Below, piece by piece: positions 1 to 6,348 of a stretch of DNA of 11,769 nucleotides. Under the pieces are notes generated by a model. That model saw only the letters and a program-made list of their open reading frames with translations. It was not told the DNA's origin and searched no databases. Positions within the stretch are counted from its first letter, which is position 1; the number at the start of each line of letters is the position of its first letter. A program made the position numbers and the translations under genes. The DNA comes from Methanobacterium sp. (GTDB lineage: Archaea > Methanobacteriota > Methanobacteria > Methanobacteriales > Methanobacteriaceae): NCBI GenBank assembly GCA_028682985.1, contig JAJRAE010000104.1:1-11769 (forward strand), in the 5' to 3' direction.

Positions 1-361
1 CCTTGAAACTTTTATGACCCAGTATGAAAAGTCCTGATATAAAATTTGAAAGAGTATCTCGTGCAGCAAAACCTACTGCAACTCCTACTATTCCTAAAGA
101 GAAAATTAAAGCAGTGACATTGATTCCTAGTTCATTCAGTATCATGACCAGAGCGATGACTATCACTGTATATTTGAAAATCTCCTGTAAAACCTGGATA
201 ACCGTCGTTTCCAATTCAAAACGTTGACCAGTTGATTTAAGAAGATAATTTATTATTTCGATTACTATGAACGCCATTATTAAGATAATGGAGATTCCAA
301 TTACATCGATAACCAAAGGATCTATGGGTATTCCATTAAATGCATTTTCAATTAAAGTCAT
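1..361 (-). CDS. MscS-family mechanosensitive channel, N-terminal part (runs off left edge)
   Basis: Translating the minus strand from the ATG at 361 gives 120 residues with no stop before the window edge, so only the N-terminal half is present. Hydrophobic segments lie at about residues 17-40, 56-78 and 82-105. The last, with VGVAVGFAARDTLSNFISG at 92-110, has the glycine/alanine-rich pore-helix pattern of MscS TM3, followed by the Asn-Phe-x-x-Gly kink. MscS-family proteins are membrane channels that release solutes on hypo-osmotic shock. The C-terminal beta domain would lie outside the window. The start codon overlaps the RNase Z stop in an ATGA arrangement, and a GAGGTGA ribosome binding site lies 7 bases upstream inside the RNase Z gene. 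Translational coupling with rnz is therefore likely. The family is clear; the exact subtype cannot be judged from half a protein. Confidence 0.85.
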   Translation of the reverse strand, partial: MTLIENAFNGIPIDPLVIDVIGISIILIMAFIVIEIINYLLKSTGQRFELETTVIQVLQEIFKYTVIVIALVMILNELGINVTALIFSLGIVGVAVGFAARDTLSNFISGLFILGHKSFK

Positions 362-1260
362 TCTCTTTTCACCTCATAGGTCATGAAATCACTGGCTAAT
401 GAAGAATTAGAGAATATTTCTAAGGATTCTTTCTCCAGTTGCTCTGTATTCTGAAAACGCGTGCTAATATGGGTTAAAATCAAGTTTTTAGTCTGGGCTT
501 CTCTGGCAATTCTTGCTGCATCAGATGCTGTGGAATGTCCTGTTAGGACAGCCCTGCTTCTATGGGATTCGTCAAAGGTGGATTCATGAATTAGTACATC
601 ACATCCTGCTGCGAATTTAACCATACCATTAAAAGGACGGGTATCTCCTGAGTAAACAATTATTCTTCCTTTCCTCTCATCGCCCAGCACCTGTTCTGGT
701 TCAATGACTTCATCCTTTATTTTCACTGATTGACCGGCTTGCAGTTTACCAAAATCAGGGCCAGGATGAATTCCCAATTCCAGGGCTTTATCCTTTAAAA
801 ATTTCGGGCGACGCTTCTCGGCTATCCGGTAGGCTAAATTTGGAATGGAATGATCCGCCATTATGCAGTGCACCTGGTAATCTTCTTTATCTAGAATCAA
901 TCCGTCGTTCACTTCATGGGTGTATATGGGAAAGTTTAATGAATAATAGCCCAGGTTTTTTATGTAGTCCATAATCTGCGCCATACGCCAGGGTCCAAAC
1001 ACATGTAGTGGTTCAGTTCTTCCCCTGAAGGCCATGGACTGAATAAGTCCAGGCAGCCCCAGGAAATGATCACCATGAAGATGACTTATAAATATGTTTT
1101 TAATCTTCATGGGACTTAAACCAGCCTGGGAAATTTGTCTCTGGGTTCCCTCTCCACAATCCATCAGAATTATTTCACCATCCCATTTCAGAGCAATTGC
1201 TGGATGGTTTCGGGTTTTAGTGGGCAGTGCAGATGAGGTTCCCAGGAATGTTAACTCCAT
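358..1260 (-). CDS. rnz: Ribonuclease Z (tRNA 3'-end endonuclease)
   Basis: This metallo-beta-lactamase-fold nuclease cuts the 3' trailer from tRNA precursors. The 300-residue protein starts MELTFLGTSSALPT, and DCGEGTQRQ follows at 34-42. The zinc motif SHLHGDH places His60, His62, Asp64 and His65. Further ligands are His137 (ADHSIPN), Asp206 (SGDTRP) and His264 (LTHIS); HEST at 225 and GHST at 241 are also typical of RNase Z. Its length matches short-form archaeal and bacterial RNase Z. An ATG at 1320 would add 20 residues. The start at 1260 is preferred because GGTGA lies 7 bases upstream and because the likely TATA box (about 1318-1327) would put the transcription start downstream of the 1320 codon. 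Downstream it overlaps the mscS start by four bases. Confidence 0.95.
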   Translation of the reverse strand: MELTFLGTSSALPTKTRNHPAIALKWDGEIILMDCGEGTQRQISQAGLSPMKIKNIFISHLHGDHFLGLPGLIQSMAFRGRTEPLHVFGPWRMAQIMDYIKNLGYYSLNFPIYTHEVNDGLILDKEDYQVHCIMADHSIPNLAYRIAEKRRPKFLKDKALELGIHPGPDFGKLQAGQSVKIKDEVIEPEQVLGDERKGRIIVYSGDTRPFNGMVKFAAGCDVLIHESTFDESHRSRAVLTGHSTASDAARIAREAQTKNLILTHISTRFQNTEQLEKESLEIFSNSSLASDFMTYEVKRE

Positions 1261-1267
1261 ATTGATG

Positions 1268-1272
1268 TCACC
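1268..1272 (-). promoter_or_regulatory. Ribosome binding site deciding the rnz start
   Basis: GGTGA on the minus strand, 7 bases before the ATG at 1260. It matches the 3' end of archaeal 16S rRNA and supports the shorter, 300-residue RNase Z. No comparable site precedes the ATG at 1320. Confidence 0.7.
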
Positions 1273-1317
1273 ATTTGATATATTTCCTATAAATTGATTT
1301 ATTCCATAGATATTTCC

Positions 1318-1327
1318 CATTAATATA
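1318..1327 (-). promoter_or_regulatory. Probable TATA box for the rnz-mscS transcript
   Basis: TTATATATTA on the minus strand is a good archaeal TATA element. A start about 25 bases downstream (near 1300) would leave a leader of roughly 40 bases containing the GGTGA site. Inferred from consensus and spacing only. Confidence 0.45.
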
Positions 1328-1363
1328 TAATCTTGTTCTAGTTCGATGGAATATTATAGTTTT

Positions 1364-1389
1364 TTATATTTCACGGGTAAGAAATATAA
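1364..1389. repeat. Inverted repeat in the rnz/nadC divergent region
   Basis: TTATATTTC and GAAATATAA form perfect 9-base arms around an 8-base GC-containing centre (ACGGGTAA). The site lies about 40 bases upstream of the rnz TATA box and about 130 bases upstream of nadC. It could be an operator for either gene. Because the arms are AT-rich, chance is possible. Confidence 0.4.
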
Positions 1390-1412
1390 GTTCATTAATT
1401 TAAGTAATATAC

Positions 1413-1481
1413 ATGTCCGATTCAAATAATGAAATAGAAATTTCGGATGTTTTAAAAAACATAGAAGACTCCTTTTCTTAA
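1413..1481 (+). CDS. Possible 22-residue small protein upstream of nadC
   Basis: This short reading frame encodes MSDSNNEIEISDVLKNIEDSFS by fragments: an acidic start, then a possible short amphipathic helix (DVLKNIEDSF). It has no ribosome binding site. An ATATAA element at 1384-1389 lies about 25 bases before its ATG, the spacing expected for a leaderless archaeal mRNA. It ends 39 bases before nadC, so it could be a microprotein, a leader peptide or simply chance. No family is recognised. Confidence 0.2.
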   Translation: MSDSNNEIEISDVLKNIEDSFS

Positions 1482-1520
1482 TAATCAGGTATTAATATTC
1501 AATTTAACAGGTGGTTAACC

Positions 1521-2360
1521 ATGATGCACCGGAAAGAATTATATAGAATGCTGGAACAGGATATTGGATTTGAAGATACAACCACCCGAGCTCTTATAAA
1601 ACCAGGATTAAAGATAAAAGCTGAAATAATCTCTAATCAGGCAGGGATTGTCGCTGGAATAGATTTAATAACCCCATTATTGGAGGACTTCAAAATCACC
1701 ATTTCCAACACCAGAAAGGACGGAGACCAGTTGGAGGAAGGAGAAACAATTCTCATAATGGAGGGAGAGGCAAGCACAATTTTAACACTGGAGAGAACAG
1801 TTTTAAACCTGCTTATGAGGATGAGCGGGATCGCCACCAGCACGTCTGAAATGGTTAAAAAAGCACGAAAAGTAAACCCTGAAATCGTAATTGCAGGAAC
1901 CCGTAAAACCACACCAGGATTACAGTTCTGGGAGAAAGAAGCCATCCGCACAGGTGGAGGTGACACACACCGCTACAGACTGGATGATGCTGTGTTAATC
2001 AAGGATAATCATCTGGCCCTGGTGGGGGATGTGGCACTAGCAGTTAAAAAGGCCCGAGAATATGCCAGTTTCACCAAGAAGATTGAGGTAGAGGTTGAAA
2101 ACCTGGAAGATGCTTTAATAGCTGCAGAAGCAGGAGCAGATATCATCATGTTGGATAACATGCCTGTTAGTAAGGTGGAATCAGTACTGCACGCCCTTAG
2201 TGATCAAGGGATTAGAAGCAAGGTTATCATAGAAGTCTCTGGTGGGATAAATATGAATAATCTGGGGGATTATGTAAAAACTGGGGTGGATATTATATCT
2301 TCCGGTTATCTAACCCATTCAGCCGGGGTTCTGGATCTAAGCATGGAAATTAAGAAATAA
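1521..2360 (+). CDS. nadC: Nicotinate-nucleotide pyrophosphorylase (quinolinate phosphoribosyltransferase)
   Basis: The enzyme converts quinolinate and PRPP to nicotinate mononucleotide, CO2 and pyrophosphate in de novo NAD synthesis. The 279-residue protein has the usual family length. The N-terminal domain (about 1-105) contains the ERTVLNLLMRMSGIAT helix at 91-106. The barrel carries GTRKTTPG at 126-133 (Arg128, Lys129), GGGDTHRYRLDD at 145-156 (His150, Arg151), LIKDNH at 159-164 (Lys161), EVEVEN near 189, LDNM at 211-214 and SGGI at 240-243. These are the substrate- and phosphate-binding positions of this family. The start is either ATG at 1521 or the adjacent ATG at 1524; AGGTGGT at 1509-1515 serves both. 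No nadA or nadB lies beside it. ModD-type relatives exist, but the complete quinolinate-site motifs favour NadC. Confidence 0.93.
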   Translation: MMHRKELYRMLEQDIGFEDTTTRALIKPGLKIKAEIISNQAGIVAGIDLITPLLEDFKITISNTRKDGDQLEEGETILIMEGEASTILTLERTVLNLLMRMSGIATSTSEMVKKARKVNPEIVIAGTRKTTPGLQFWEKEAIRTGGGDTHRYRLDDAVLIKDNHLALVGDVALAVKKAREYASFTKKIEVEVENLEDALIAAEAGADIIMLDNMPVSKVESVLHALSDQGIRSKVIIEVSGGINMNNLGDYVKTGVDIISSGYLTHSAGVLDLSMEIKK

Positions 2361-2361
2361 A

Positions 2362-2368
2362 TTTTTTT
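2362..2368 (+). terminator. Oligo-T terminator after nadC
   Basis: A run of seven T begins one base after the nadC stop codon, with another T-rich stretch just downstream. Archaeal transcription commonly ends at such runs without a hairpin. Confidence 0.45.
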
Positions 2369-2480
2369 AAATTTTCCTAAAATATCAACATGCTTAAATT
2401 TTGATTTTGGCTTTAATAATTCGGCATACATTTTATTTTAACAGTGAAATTTTTCATTATAAACTAATTTTAATGAAACC

Positions 2481-2488
2481 TTTAAATA
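2481..2488 (+). promoter_or_regulatory. TATA box for the acidic histone-fold-like gene
   Basis: TTTAAATA preceded by GAAACC, a fair BRE/TATA pair. The predicted transcription start near 2510 leaves a leader of about 30 bases that contains GGGAG at 2530-2534, seven bases before the ATG at 2542. Confidence 0.5.
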
Positions 2489-2541
2489 CTTTCAACAAGA
2501 AATATTTATTAGAGATACAATTAAATTAAGGGAGCGGAATT

Positions 2542-3039
2542 ATGTACGATGAAATAGATGAAAATAACAATGAATATAATGATGAAGAAATTGTAGAGGA
2601 AGAAGTTGAAAAACTGGAAAATGAAGATAGTGAAATAGCAGAGGATCAAGAAGGAGAATTAACTGAGGAAGGGGAATCAGCAGAAGATGAGGAAAGTTTA
2701 GGACTTCCCTTTGCCAAAGCAGAAGTTGTACGACTCATGAAACAGAACCTAGACAACGACAAGATGATCAGGGAACGAGTTAAAATCGAGATGAATAGAT
2801 TCCTAGGAGAGGTTCTGGAAAAGGTCTGTGAACAACTAAATGAATATCCATATACCACCATCGAATATGAAATGCTTAAAGAATCCATATATCCTTACAA
2901 AAATATAGAAAGAATTAATGAAGAGAAGAAAAGGATTTTAATGCATTTAGAAGCAATCAAAGCAGACTGTGATGCACTTAGTATGGATGTTAAAAAGAGT
3001 CTGAAACTGAAAGATGTTGATGAAGAAGACGATTTCTAA
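2542..3039 (+). CDS. Acidic protein with a histone-fold-like core and C-terminal helix
   Basis: The 165-residue protein has three visible parts. Residues 1-52 are a highly acidic, presumably disordered tail. Residues 54-118 can be laid over an archaeal histone: LPFAKAEVVRLMK (helix 1), then a long helix through IEMNRFLGEVLEKVCEQLNE (helix 2), then YTTIEYEMLKESIYPY (loop and helix 3). Residues 119-153 are predicted helical and rich in Glu and Lys, and a short acidic tail (DVDEEDDF) ends the protein. The Arg and Asp of the histone RxTxxxxD clamp are replaced by Tyr104 and Met111, so canonical DNA wrapping is doubtful. GGGAG lies seven bases before the start. The gene is monocistronic, between nadC and convergent genes. 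The fold assignment is inference from pattern similarity; it may instead be an unrelated helical protein. Confidence 0.75.
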   Translation: MYDEIDENNNEYNDEEIVEEEVEKLENEDSEIAEDQEGELTEEGESAEDEESLGLPFAKAEVVRLMKQNLDNDKMIRERVKIEMNRFLGEVLEKVCEQLNEYPYTTIEYEMLKESIYPYKNIERINEEKKRILMHLEAIKADCDALSMDVKKSLKLKDVDEEDDF

Positions 3040-3065
3040 TTGAAAAAAATATAATCCTAATAATA

Positions 3066-3072
3066 TTTTTTT
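3066..3072 (+). terminator. Oligo-T terminator after the histone-fold-like gene
   Basis: A run of seven T lies 27 bases after the stop codon. A second run of eight T follows at 3122-3129. Both lie between convergent genes. Confidence 0.45.
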
Positions 3073-3104
3073 ATTTATGTTGTCTCTAAATTTTCAGTTT
3101 TTAC

Positions 3105-3112
3105 AAAAAAAA
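3105..3112 (-). terminator. Oligo-T terminator after the ZPR1-domain gene
   Basis: Eight A on the plus strand give T8 on the minus strand, 38 bases beyond the stop codon of the ZPR1-domain gene. It interleaves with the plus-strand T runs of the convergent partner. Confidence 0.4.
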
Positions 3113-3149
3113 TAAATTTCCTTTTTTTTCAAGTAGGTTAATTAATTAT

Positions 3150-3707
3150 TTATTCCTTTTCAAAGGTTATAAAGCCTGTTTTGAGTTCTTTCATATCATC
3201 TGAAGATAATTCGCTCTTAACTGCATCTTTATCTTCTATTAGGCTGTGTCCAAAGGGATCTTCCAGTATTAAAGTAGCCTGTTTATGACCTGTTCTTATT
3301 TCTTCCAGATCTTCCAGTATCCTATTTGCATTGGATTTTGATTCTTCATCTTCTGACCAGCTGAGGGCGGTTTCAACAGCTTTTTTAAATCTATCTAAAA
3401 TTCCCTCTATATTTGATACGAATCCCTGGGATTGGGGGCCTGGTTCTACTTTAAGACCTAGTTCCGGTATGGTAATGGTGGAAGACTGTGATTTCACCAC
3501 CCTTTTATTCATCTTATCTTTGCCTATTTTAAGGGTGTACTTCACTGGTTTTTTAGCCTCCAGACAGATTACATCTGAATGCTTAAATCCACATTCTTCA
3601 CATATAACTGTGGACTCCATAACCTCACCAAAATATGGTATCTCTTCTATTTTTGTTTTGAGTTCCATGGAACCCTTAACTTTACAAACAGGACAGTCAG
3701 ATTTCAA
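3150..3707 (-). CDS. ZPR1 zinc-finger domain protein (archaeal type)
   Basis: The 185-residue protein has one ZPR1-type C4 zinc ribbon: Cys5 and Cys8 (CPVC), then Cys36 and Cys39 (CEEC). ESTVICEECGFKHSDV at 31-46 is close to the family pattern. The rest, about 50-160, matches the beta-rich alpha-box region in layout, including SSTITIPELGLKVEPG (74-89), a segment characteristic of ZPR1. Eukaryotic ZPR1 has two such modules and binds or chaperones elongation factor 1A; archaeal proteins carry one, and their role is not established. The start is a TTG, since the first in-frame downstream ATG would lose the first two cysteines. An ATG sits six bases upstream in frame but is followed at once by TAA. 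No clear ribosome binding site is seen. Confidence 0.85.
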   Translation of the reverse strand: MKSDCPVCKVKGSMELKTKIEEIPYFGEVMESTVICEECGFKHSDVICLEAKKPVKYTLKIGKDKMNKRVVKSQSSTITIPELGLKVEPGPQSQGFVSNIEGILDRFKKAVETALSWSEDEESKSNANRILEDLEEIRTGHKQATLILEDPFGHSLIEDKDAVKSELSSDDMKELKTGFITFEKE

Positions 3708-3736
3708 TTACATCAATCCAAATAAATTACTATAAT

Positions 3737-3752
3737 ATTGAAAAATTTCAAT
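3737..3752. repeat. Short inverted repeat upstream of the ZPR1-domain gene
   Basis: ATTGAAA and TTTCAAT form 7-base arms around two A, 30-45 bases before the ZPR1 start codon, where a TATA box or operator would lie. The AT-rich arms make chance quite possible. Confidence 0.3.
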
Positions 3753-3787
3753 TTATGTTTAAAAAGGATATGTTTTAAAAATAACGT

Positions 3788-4756
3788 TTAATTTTTGTGA
3801 TTAATATCTTTTTTATAGAGGAATCCAATTTCGTCCAGTTCATTTATCATCTTCTTTAAGCTTTCTTTATCAGGGGCGCAGATCTTATGGCTGTGTACAT
3901 TATCTGATAGGTGATATAAATTTTCCAGGTCTTTTTTTCGCTTAGGATTTGAATTTAAACGATTTATAAAGCGTTCAGCTTCAACCGGGTCATAAACATT
4001 CACCTTTCTTTTAAGTGGCTCCCCAAATCCGGGCAGATAATAAGTTACATCCACCAATCTTCCCCCATATTTGCCGATGATGATGTTGGTTAACTTATCA
4101 AGGTCATCAACTGAATTCTGGAATAATAGGTTTTTGCATATCTGTTTAACCAGGCTGAGCATTCTTTTAATGGTGTTATCAACTTCTAAATTATTTATAA
4201 CAGGAATATCATGTTCAACAGCTTGTTTTACCAGGTAGTTGTTTATTATTCTGTTTTCCTTGAAATATTCCAGGTGTTTACCGCCACGTTTTATGGCCAT
4301 AGCTCTCTTCACGAATCTTTCTTTATGTACCTCTTCATCAGTGGTTAAAACGAAAAAATGGATGGAGGCAGCATCTTTAAACTGCTCAATATTAACCAGT
4401 CCAGGTACTAAATGCACACCTTCAATCACCACGTCATCGGAGTCATTAACTGCTCTGGTTATAACCTTTTCAATAGCAGGTATAACAAAAGATGCATGTT
4501 CTTCAAATCCGGTGCTGATCAATCCTTCTGCGTTTCCTTCGAATCTCTGCTTATCTCTAATGGTTACATAGGCATCGAATGAGGATTTATGGAGGGCCGG
4601 AGCATATTCCGGTCCAATTATACCTCTTACTATTTCTCTGATGAAATCTGTTTCAATGATGTGGGTTATACCCAGTGTTTTAGCCAGTTCAGAAGCTATT
4701 GTAGATTTACCAATTCCAGATGCACTCCCAATTAAAATGACATATGGTTTTCTCAA
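3788..4756 (-). CDS. 2-phosphoglycerate kinase family P-loop kinase
   Basis: In thermophilic Methanobacteriales, 2-phosphoglycerate kinase makes 2,3-diphosphoglycerate, the precursor of cyclic 2,3-diphosphoglycerate. The 322-residue protein starts with a beta strand and P-loop, IGSASGIGKST at 9-19 (Lys17). It continues with ETDFIRE (35-41), YAPALHKSS (51-59) and VIEGVHLVPG (110-119), all typical of this family. Residues 1-210 form the kinase. The last 110 or so residues are an additional domain (GKYGGRLVDVTYYLPGFGE at 228-246, then a helical end) that I do not recognise. The start is TTG at 4756, preceded by GGAGTTGATC at 4761-4770, one base away from the ideal anti-16S sequence. It may be the true enzyme or a paralogue with another substrate. 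The gene follows the roadblock gene by 71 bases on the same strand. Confidence 0.8.
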   Translation of the reverse strand: MRKPYVILIGSASGIGKSTIASELAKTLGITHIIETDFIREIVRGIIGPEYAPALHKSSFDAYVTIRDKQRFEGNAEGLISTGFEEHASFVIPAIEKVITRAVNDSDDVVIEGVHLVPGLVNIEQFKDAASIHFFVLTTDEEVHKERFVKRAMAIKRGGKHLEYFKENRIINNYLVKQAVEHDIPVINNLEVDNTIKRMLSLVKQICKNLLFQNSVDDLDKLTNIIIGKYGGRLVDVTYYLPGFGEPLKRKVNVYDPVEAERFINRLNSNPKRKKDLENLYHLSDNVHSHKICAPDKESLKKMINELDEIGFLYKKDINHKN

Positions 4757-4808
4757 AAAAGATCAACTCCAATGATAAGAGAGGTCTATTCAATACCGAA
4801 GTCTATGG

Positions 4809-4814
4809 AAAAAA
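4809..4814 (-). terminator. Possible weak terminator between the roadblock and kinase genes
   Basis: Six T on the minus strand, 14 bases after the roadblock stop. It could reduce read-through into the 2-phosphoglycerate kinase family gene, but the run is short. Confidence 0.25.
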
Positions 4815-4827
4815 TTTTATCCCTTTT

Positions 4828-5175
4828 TTAAGTTAAGAAGTCAATAACCCTTTCTGCGCTTCTTCTCATTTCGATCCTAATTAACCCCAGATTAATATCT
4901 ATATCTGATATAACCACCAGTATACCTTCACCGGCGTCAATCATGAGTGTTTTACCCTTGTTTCCCTCAATCATTACCTGTTGTAATGGTTCGTGTTTCA
5001 TTTCCTCTGCTGATCTTTCCGCTGTACCGAACACTGCCGATGCCATAGCCGCTACTAGTTCAGAGTCTATGTCTCCGGGTACTTCACTTTCAATAATTAA
5101 ACCGTCTTTTCCTACAACTAAAGATCCACTAACCCCATTGATCCTGCCTAAATCCTTAAGTACTCTATCTATCAT
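4828..5175 (-). CDS. Roadblock/LC7 domain protein
   Basis: A 115-residue single-domain protein. The pattern is an N-terminal helix (MIDRVLKDLGRI), a strand with GVSGSLVVGKDGLII, a second helix (DSELVAAMASAVFGTAERSAEEM), strands QQVMIEGNKGKTLMIDAGEGILVVISD, and a final helix IRIEMRRSAERVIDFL. This is the alpha-beta-beta-alpha-beta-beta-beta-alpha arrangement of roadblock/LC7 (MglB/Robl) proteins. Family members form dimers and often regulate small Ras-like GTPases or serve as scaffolds for cell polarity; no GTPase gene is visible here. The start is set at the ATG at 5175, with GGAGGG ending five bases before it. A TTG at 5190 would overlap that site. The gene is divergent from the DUF1611-sepF block, with a palindrome in its promoter. 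Confidence 0.88.
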   Translation of the reverse strand: MIDRVLKDLGRINGVSGSLVVGKDGLIIESEVPGDIDSELVAAMASAVFGTAERSAEEMKHEPLQQVMIEGNKGKTLMIDAGEGILVVISDIDINLGLIRIEMRRSAERVIDFLT

Positions 5176-5180
5176 ACTAT

Positions 5181-5186
5181 CCCTCC
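5181..5186 (-). promoter_or_regulatory. Ribosome binding site deciding the roadblock gene start
   Basis: GGAGGG on the minus strand, five bases before the ATG at 5175. It is the strongest site in the area and excludes the upstream TTG at 5190, which would place it inside the coding region. Confidence 0.75.
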
Positions 5187-5194
5187 ACAATAGA

Positions 5195-5211
5195 ATTGGG
5201 TTCTACCCAAT
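5195..5211. promoter_or_regulatory. Palindromic probable operator in the roadblock promoter
   Basis: ATTGGGT-TCT-ACCCAAT is a perfect inverted repeat with 7-base arms and a 3-base centre. On the minus strand it lies directly between the TATA element (5213-5220) and the predicted transcription start (about 5191-5193). This is where many archaeal repressors bind to block RNA polymerase recruitment. It also lies about 20 bases upstream of the presumed TATA element of the divergent DUF1611 gene, so it may act on both directions. The binding protein is unknown. Confidence 0.55.
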
Positions 5212-5212
5212 A

Positions 5213-5220
5213 GTATATAT
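5213..5220 (-). promoter_or_regulatory. TATA box of the roadblock gene
   Basis: ATATATAC on the minus strand. Start-site spacing of 24-26 bases predicts transcription from about 5191-5193, giving a leader of roughly 17 bases that holds GGAGGG. Confidence 0.5.
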
Positions 5221-5231
5221 CTTGGTTTAAC

Positions 5232-5242
5232 ATTTATTAAAT
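5232..5242 (+). promoter_or_regulatory. Possible TATA region for the DUF1611-sepF transcript
   Basis: An AT-rich element TTTATTAAATA lies about 25 bases before a predicted start near 5263. The leader would hold AGGAGTGA at 5282-5289. The surrounding sequence is AT-rich, so the exact element is uncertain. Confidence 0.3.
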
Positions 5243-5293
5243 AAATAGATAATGAATATTTCCTGACATTTCACATTTAATAGGAGTGATTTT

Positions 5294-6346
5294 TTGTATT
5301 TTGTAAATTCAGTGAAAGACCTCCAAGATCTTAATCCCTTCATAATTATTGGTTGTGGCGGAGGAGGCGAGAAATTTTCTAATTTTGAAGGAGTAAATGC
5401 TGTAGGATTTATTGATGATAATAAAGAAAAGCAGGGAAAGAAATTTTGTAATAAAATAATATACTCAAGTTTAGAGGATTTAATCCAGGACACAGAAGCC
5501 CGGAGTGTTGCTATCATGCTCCCTATCGGAGCTGAAGGATCCGCCCTTAAATATGCGGTGCAGGCAATAGATAAAGGATTAAATGTGGTTACATCCTTTA
5601 GATCTCTATCTCTTTACAGTAATCCATCGCTAATAAAGCTGGCACAGGAGCAAAATGTTATAATCAAAGAGATCAGTCCCCGATTAGATGTTATAGAAAA
5701 TATATTTGGGAATGCACCACCTAGGTGTACAGAAACATTACCTAAACTGAGTTATAAGCCAGATAAACCGGTTATTTTTGTGGGAGGTACCTCCCAGGAA
5801 TGTGGTAAAAGAACCACCACCAGGATGCTGGGTAAAACTGCACAAGAGGCCGGTATGAATCCTGCCATTATTTCCACTGATGAGATGGGGTTGGAAGACC
5901 CGGTGGATTTAAATTTCAGAGCTGGAAGCCTATCAGTCATGGACGTGGCTTCTGCTGTTATGGGAACAATAAAATACACTGTTGCTCAAAAAGATCCGGA
6001 TATAATATTTGTGGAAGGACAGTCCAGTCTCACAGAGCGGGGCAATCCTCATCCCAGGGGTCTTTCAGCAGCCATAATGGTGGGAGCTCAGCCAGACTTC
6101 ACTATAGTATGTCACAGGCCCAACCATCCCTACCGACATCCATTGGGAATTGAAAATGAGGTTAGAGCTATAGAGGCCGTTGAGCCAACCAGGGTTGTTG
6201 GTATTTCCTTGAACCTGAGGAATGTGGAAAATAAAGATGTGTTAGGGGATTATGAAGATAAGTATAAGTTGCCTACTGTTGATATAAAAAATGGTGGGGC
6301 ATCAAGATTGTTGGAAGTAATTAACGACCATATAAGGAAGTTATAA
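5294..6346 (+). CDS. DUF1611-family protein (Rossmann-like plus P-loop domains)
   Basis: The 350-residue protein has two domains. The N-terminal part (about 1-140) is Rossmann-like, with IIIGCGGGGE at 17-26, and matches the DUF1611 N-terminal domain. The C-terminal part is a P-loop domain: GGTSQECGKRTTT at 164-176 (Lys172), STDEMGLEDPVD (194-205), FVEGQSSLTERGNPHPRG (239-256) and CHRPNHPYRHP (273-283). These segments are hallmarks of DUF1611. A bacterial member, DgcN, has been linked to D-glutamate N-acetylation, but archaeal function is not established. The start is TTG at 5294, four bases after AGGAGTGA. SepF follows after only two bases, so co-translation is likely. Identification of the family is firm; substrate and role are unknown. 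Confidence 0.88.
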   Translation: MYFVNSVKDLQDLNPFIIIGCGGGGEKFSNFEGVNAVGFIDDNKEKQGKKFCNKIIYSSLEDLIQDTEARSVAIMLPIGAEGSALKYAVQAIDKGLNVVTSFRSLSLYSNPSLIKLAQEQNVIIKEISPRLDVIENIFGNAPPRCTETLPKLSYKPDKPVIFVGGTSQECGKRTTTRMLGKTAQEAGMNPAIISTDEMGLEDPVDLNFRAGSLSVMDVASAVMGTIKYTVAQKDPDIIFVEGQSSLTERGNPHPRGLSAAIMVGAQPDFTIVCHRPNHPYRHPLGIENEVRAIEAVEPTRVVGISLNLRNVENKDVLGDYEDKYKLPTVDIKNGGASRLLEVINDHIRKL

Positions 6347-6348
6347 AA

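Noticed and set aside
24..227. 67-codon open frame on the plus strand at the left edge
   Set aside because: It is antisense to the MscS-type channel on the minus strand, which has clear membrane segments, a strong ribosome binding site and an ATGA overlap with rnz.
1258..1320. N-terminal extension of RNase Z from an ATG at 1320
   Set aside because: The extra 20 residues are not part of the family, and GGTGA plus promoter spacing favour the ATG at 1260.
1364..1389. NrpR-type nitrogen operator
   Set aside because: The methanogen NrpR site is GGAA-N6-TTCC; this repeat has different arms and spacing, and no nitrogen gene is nearby.
5173..5190. Five-residue longer roadblock protein from a TTG at 5190
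   Set aside because: The TTG overlaps the GGAGGG site that serves the ATG at 5175.
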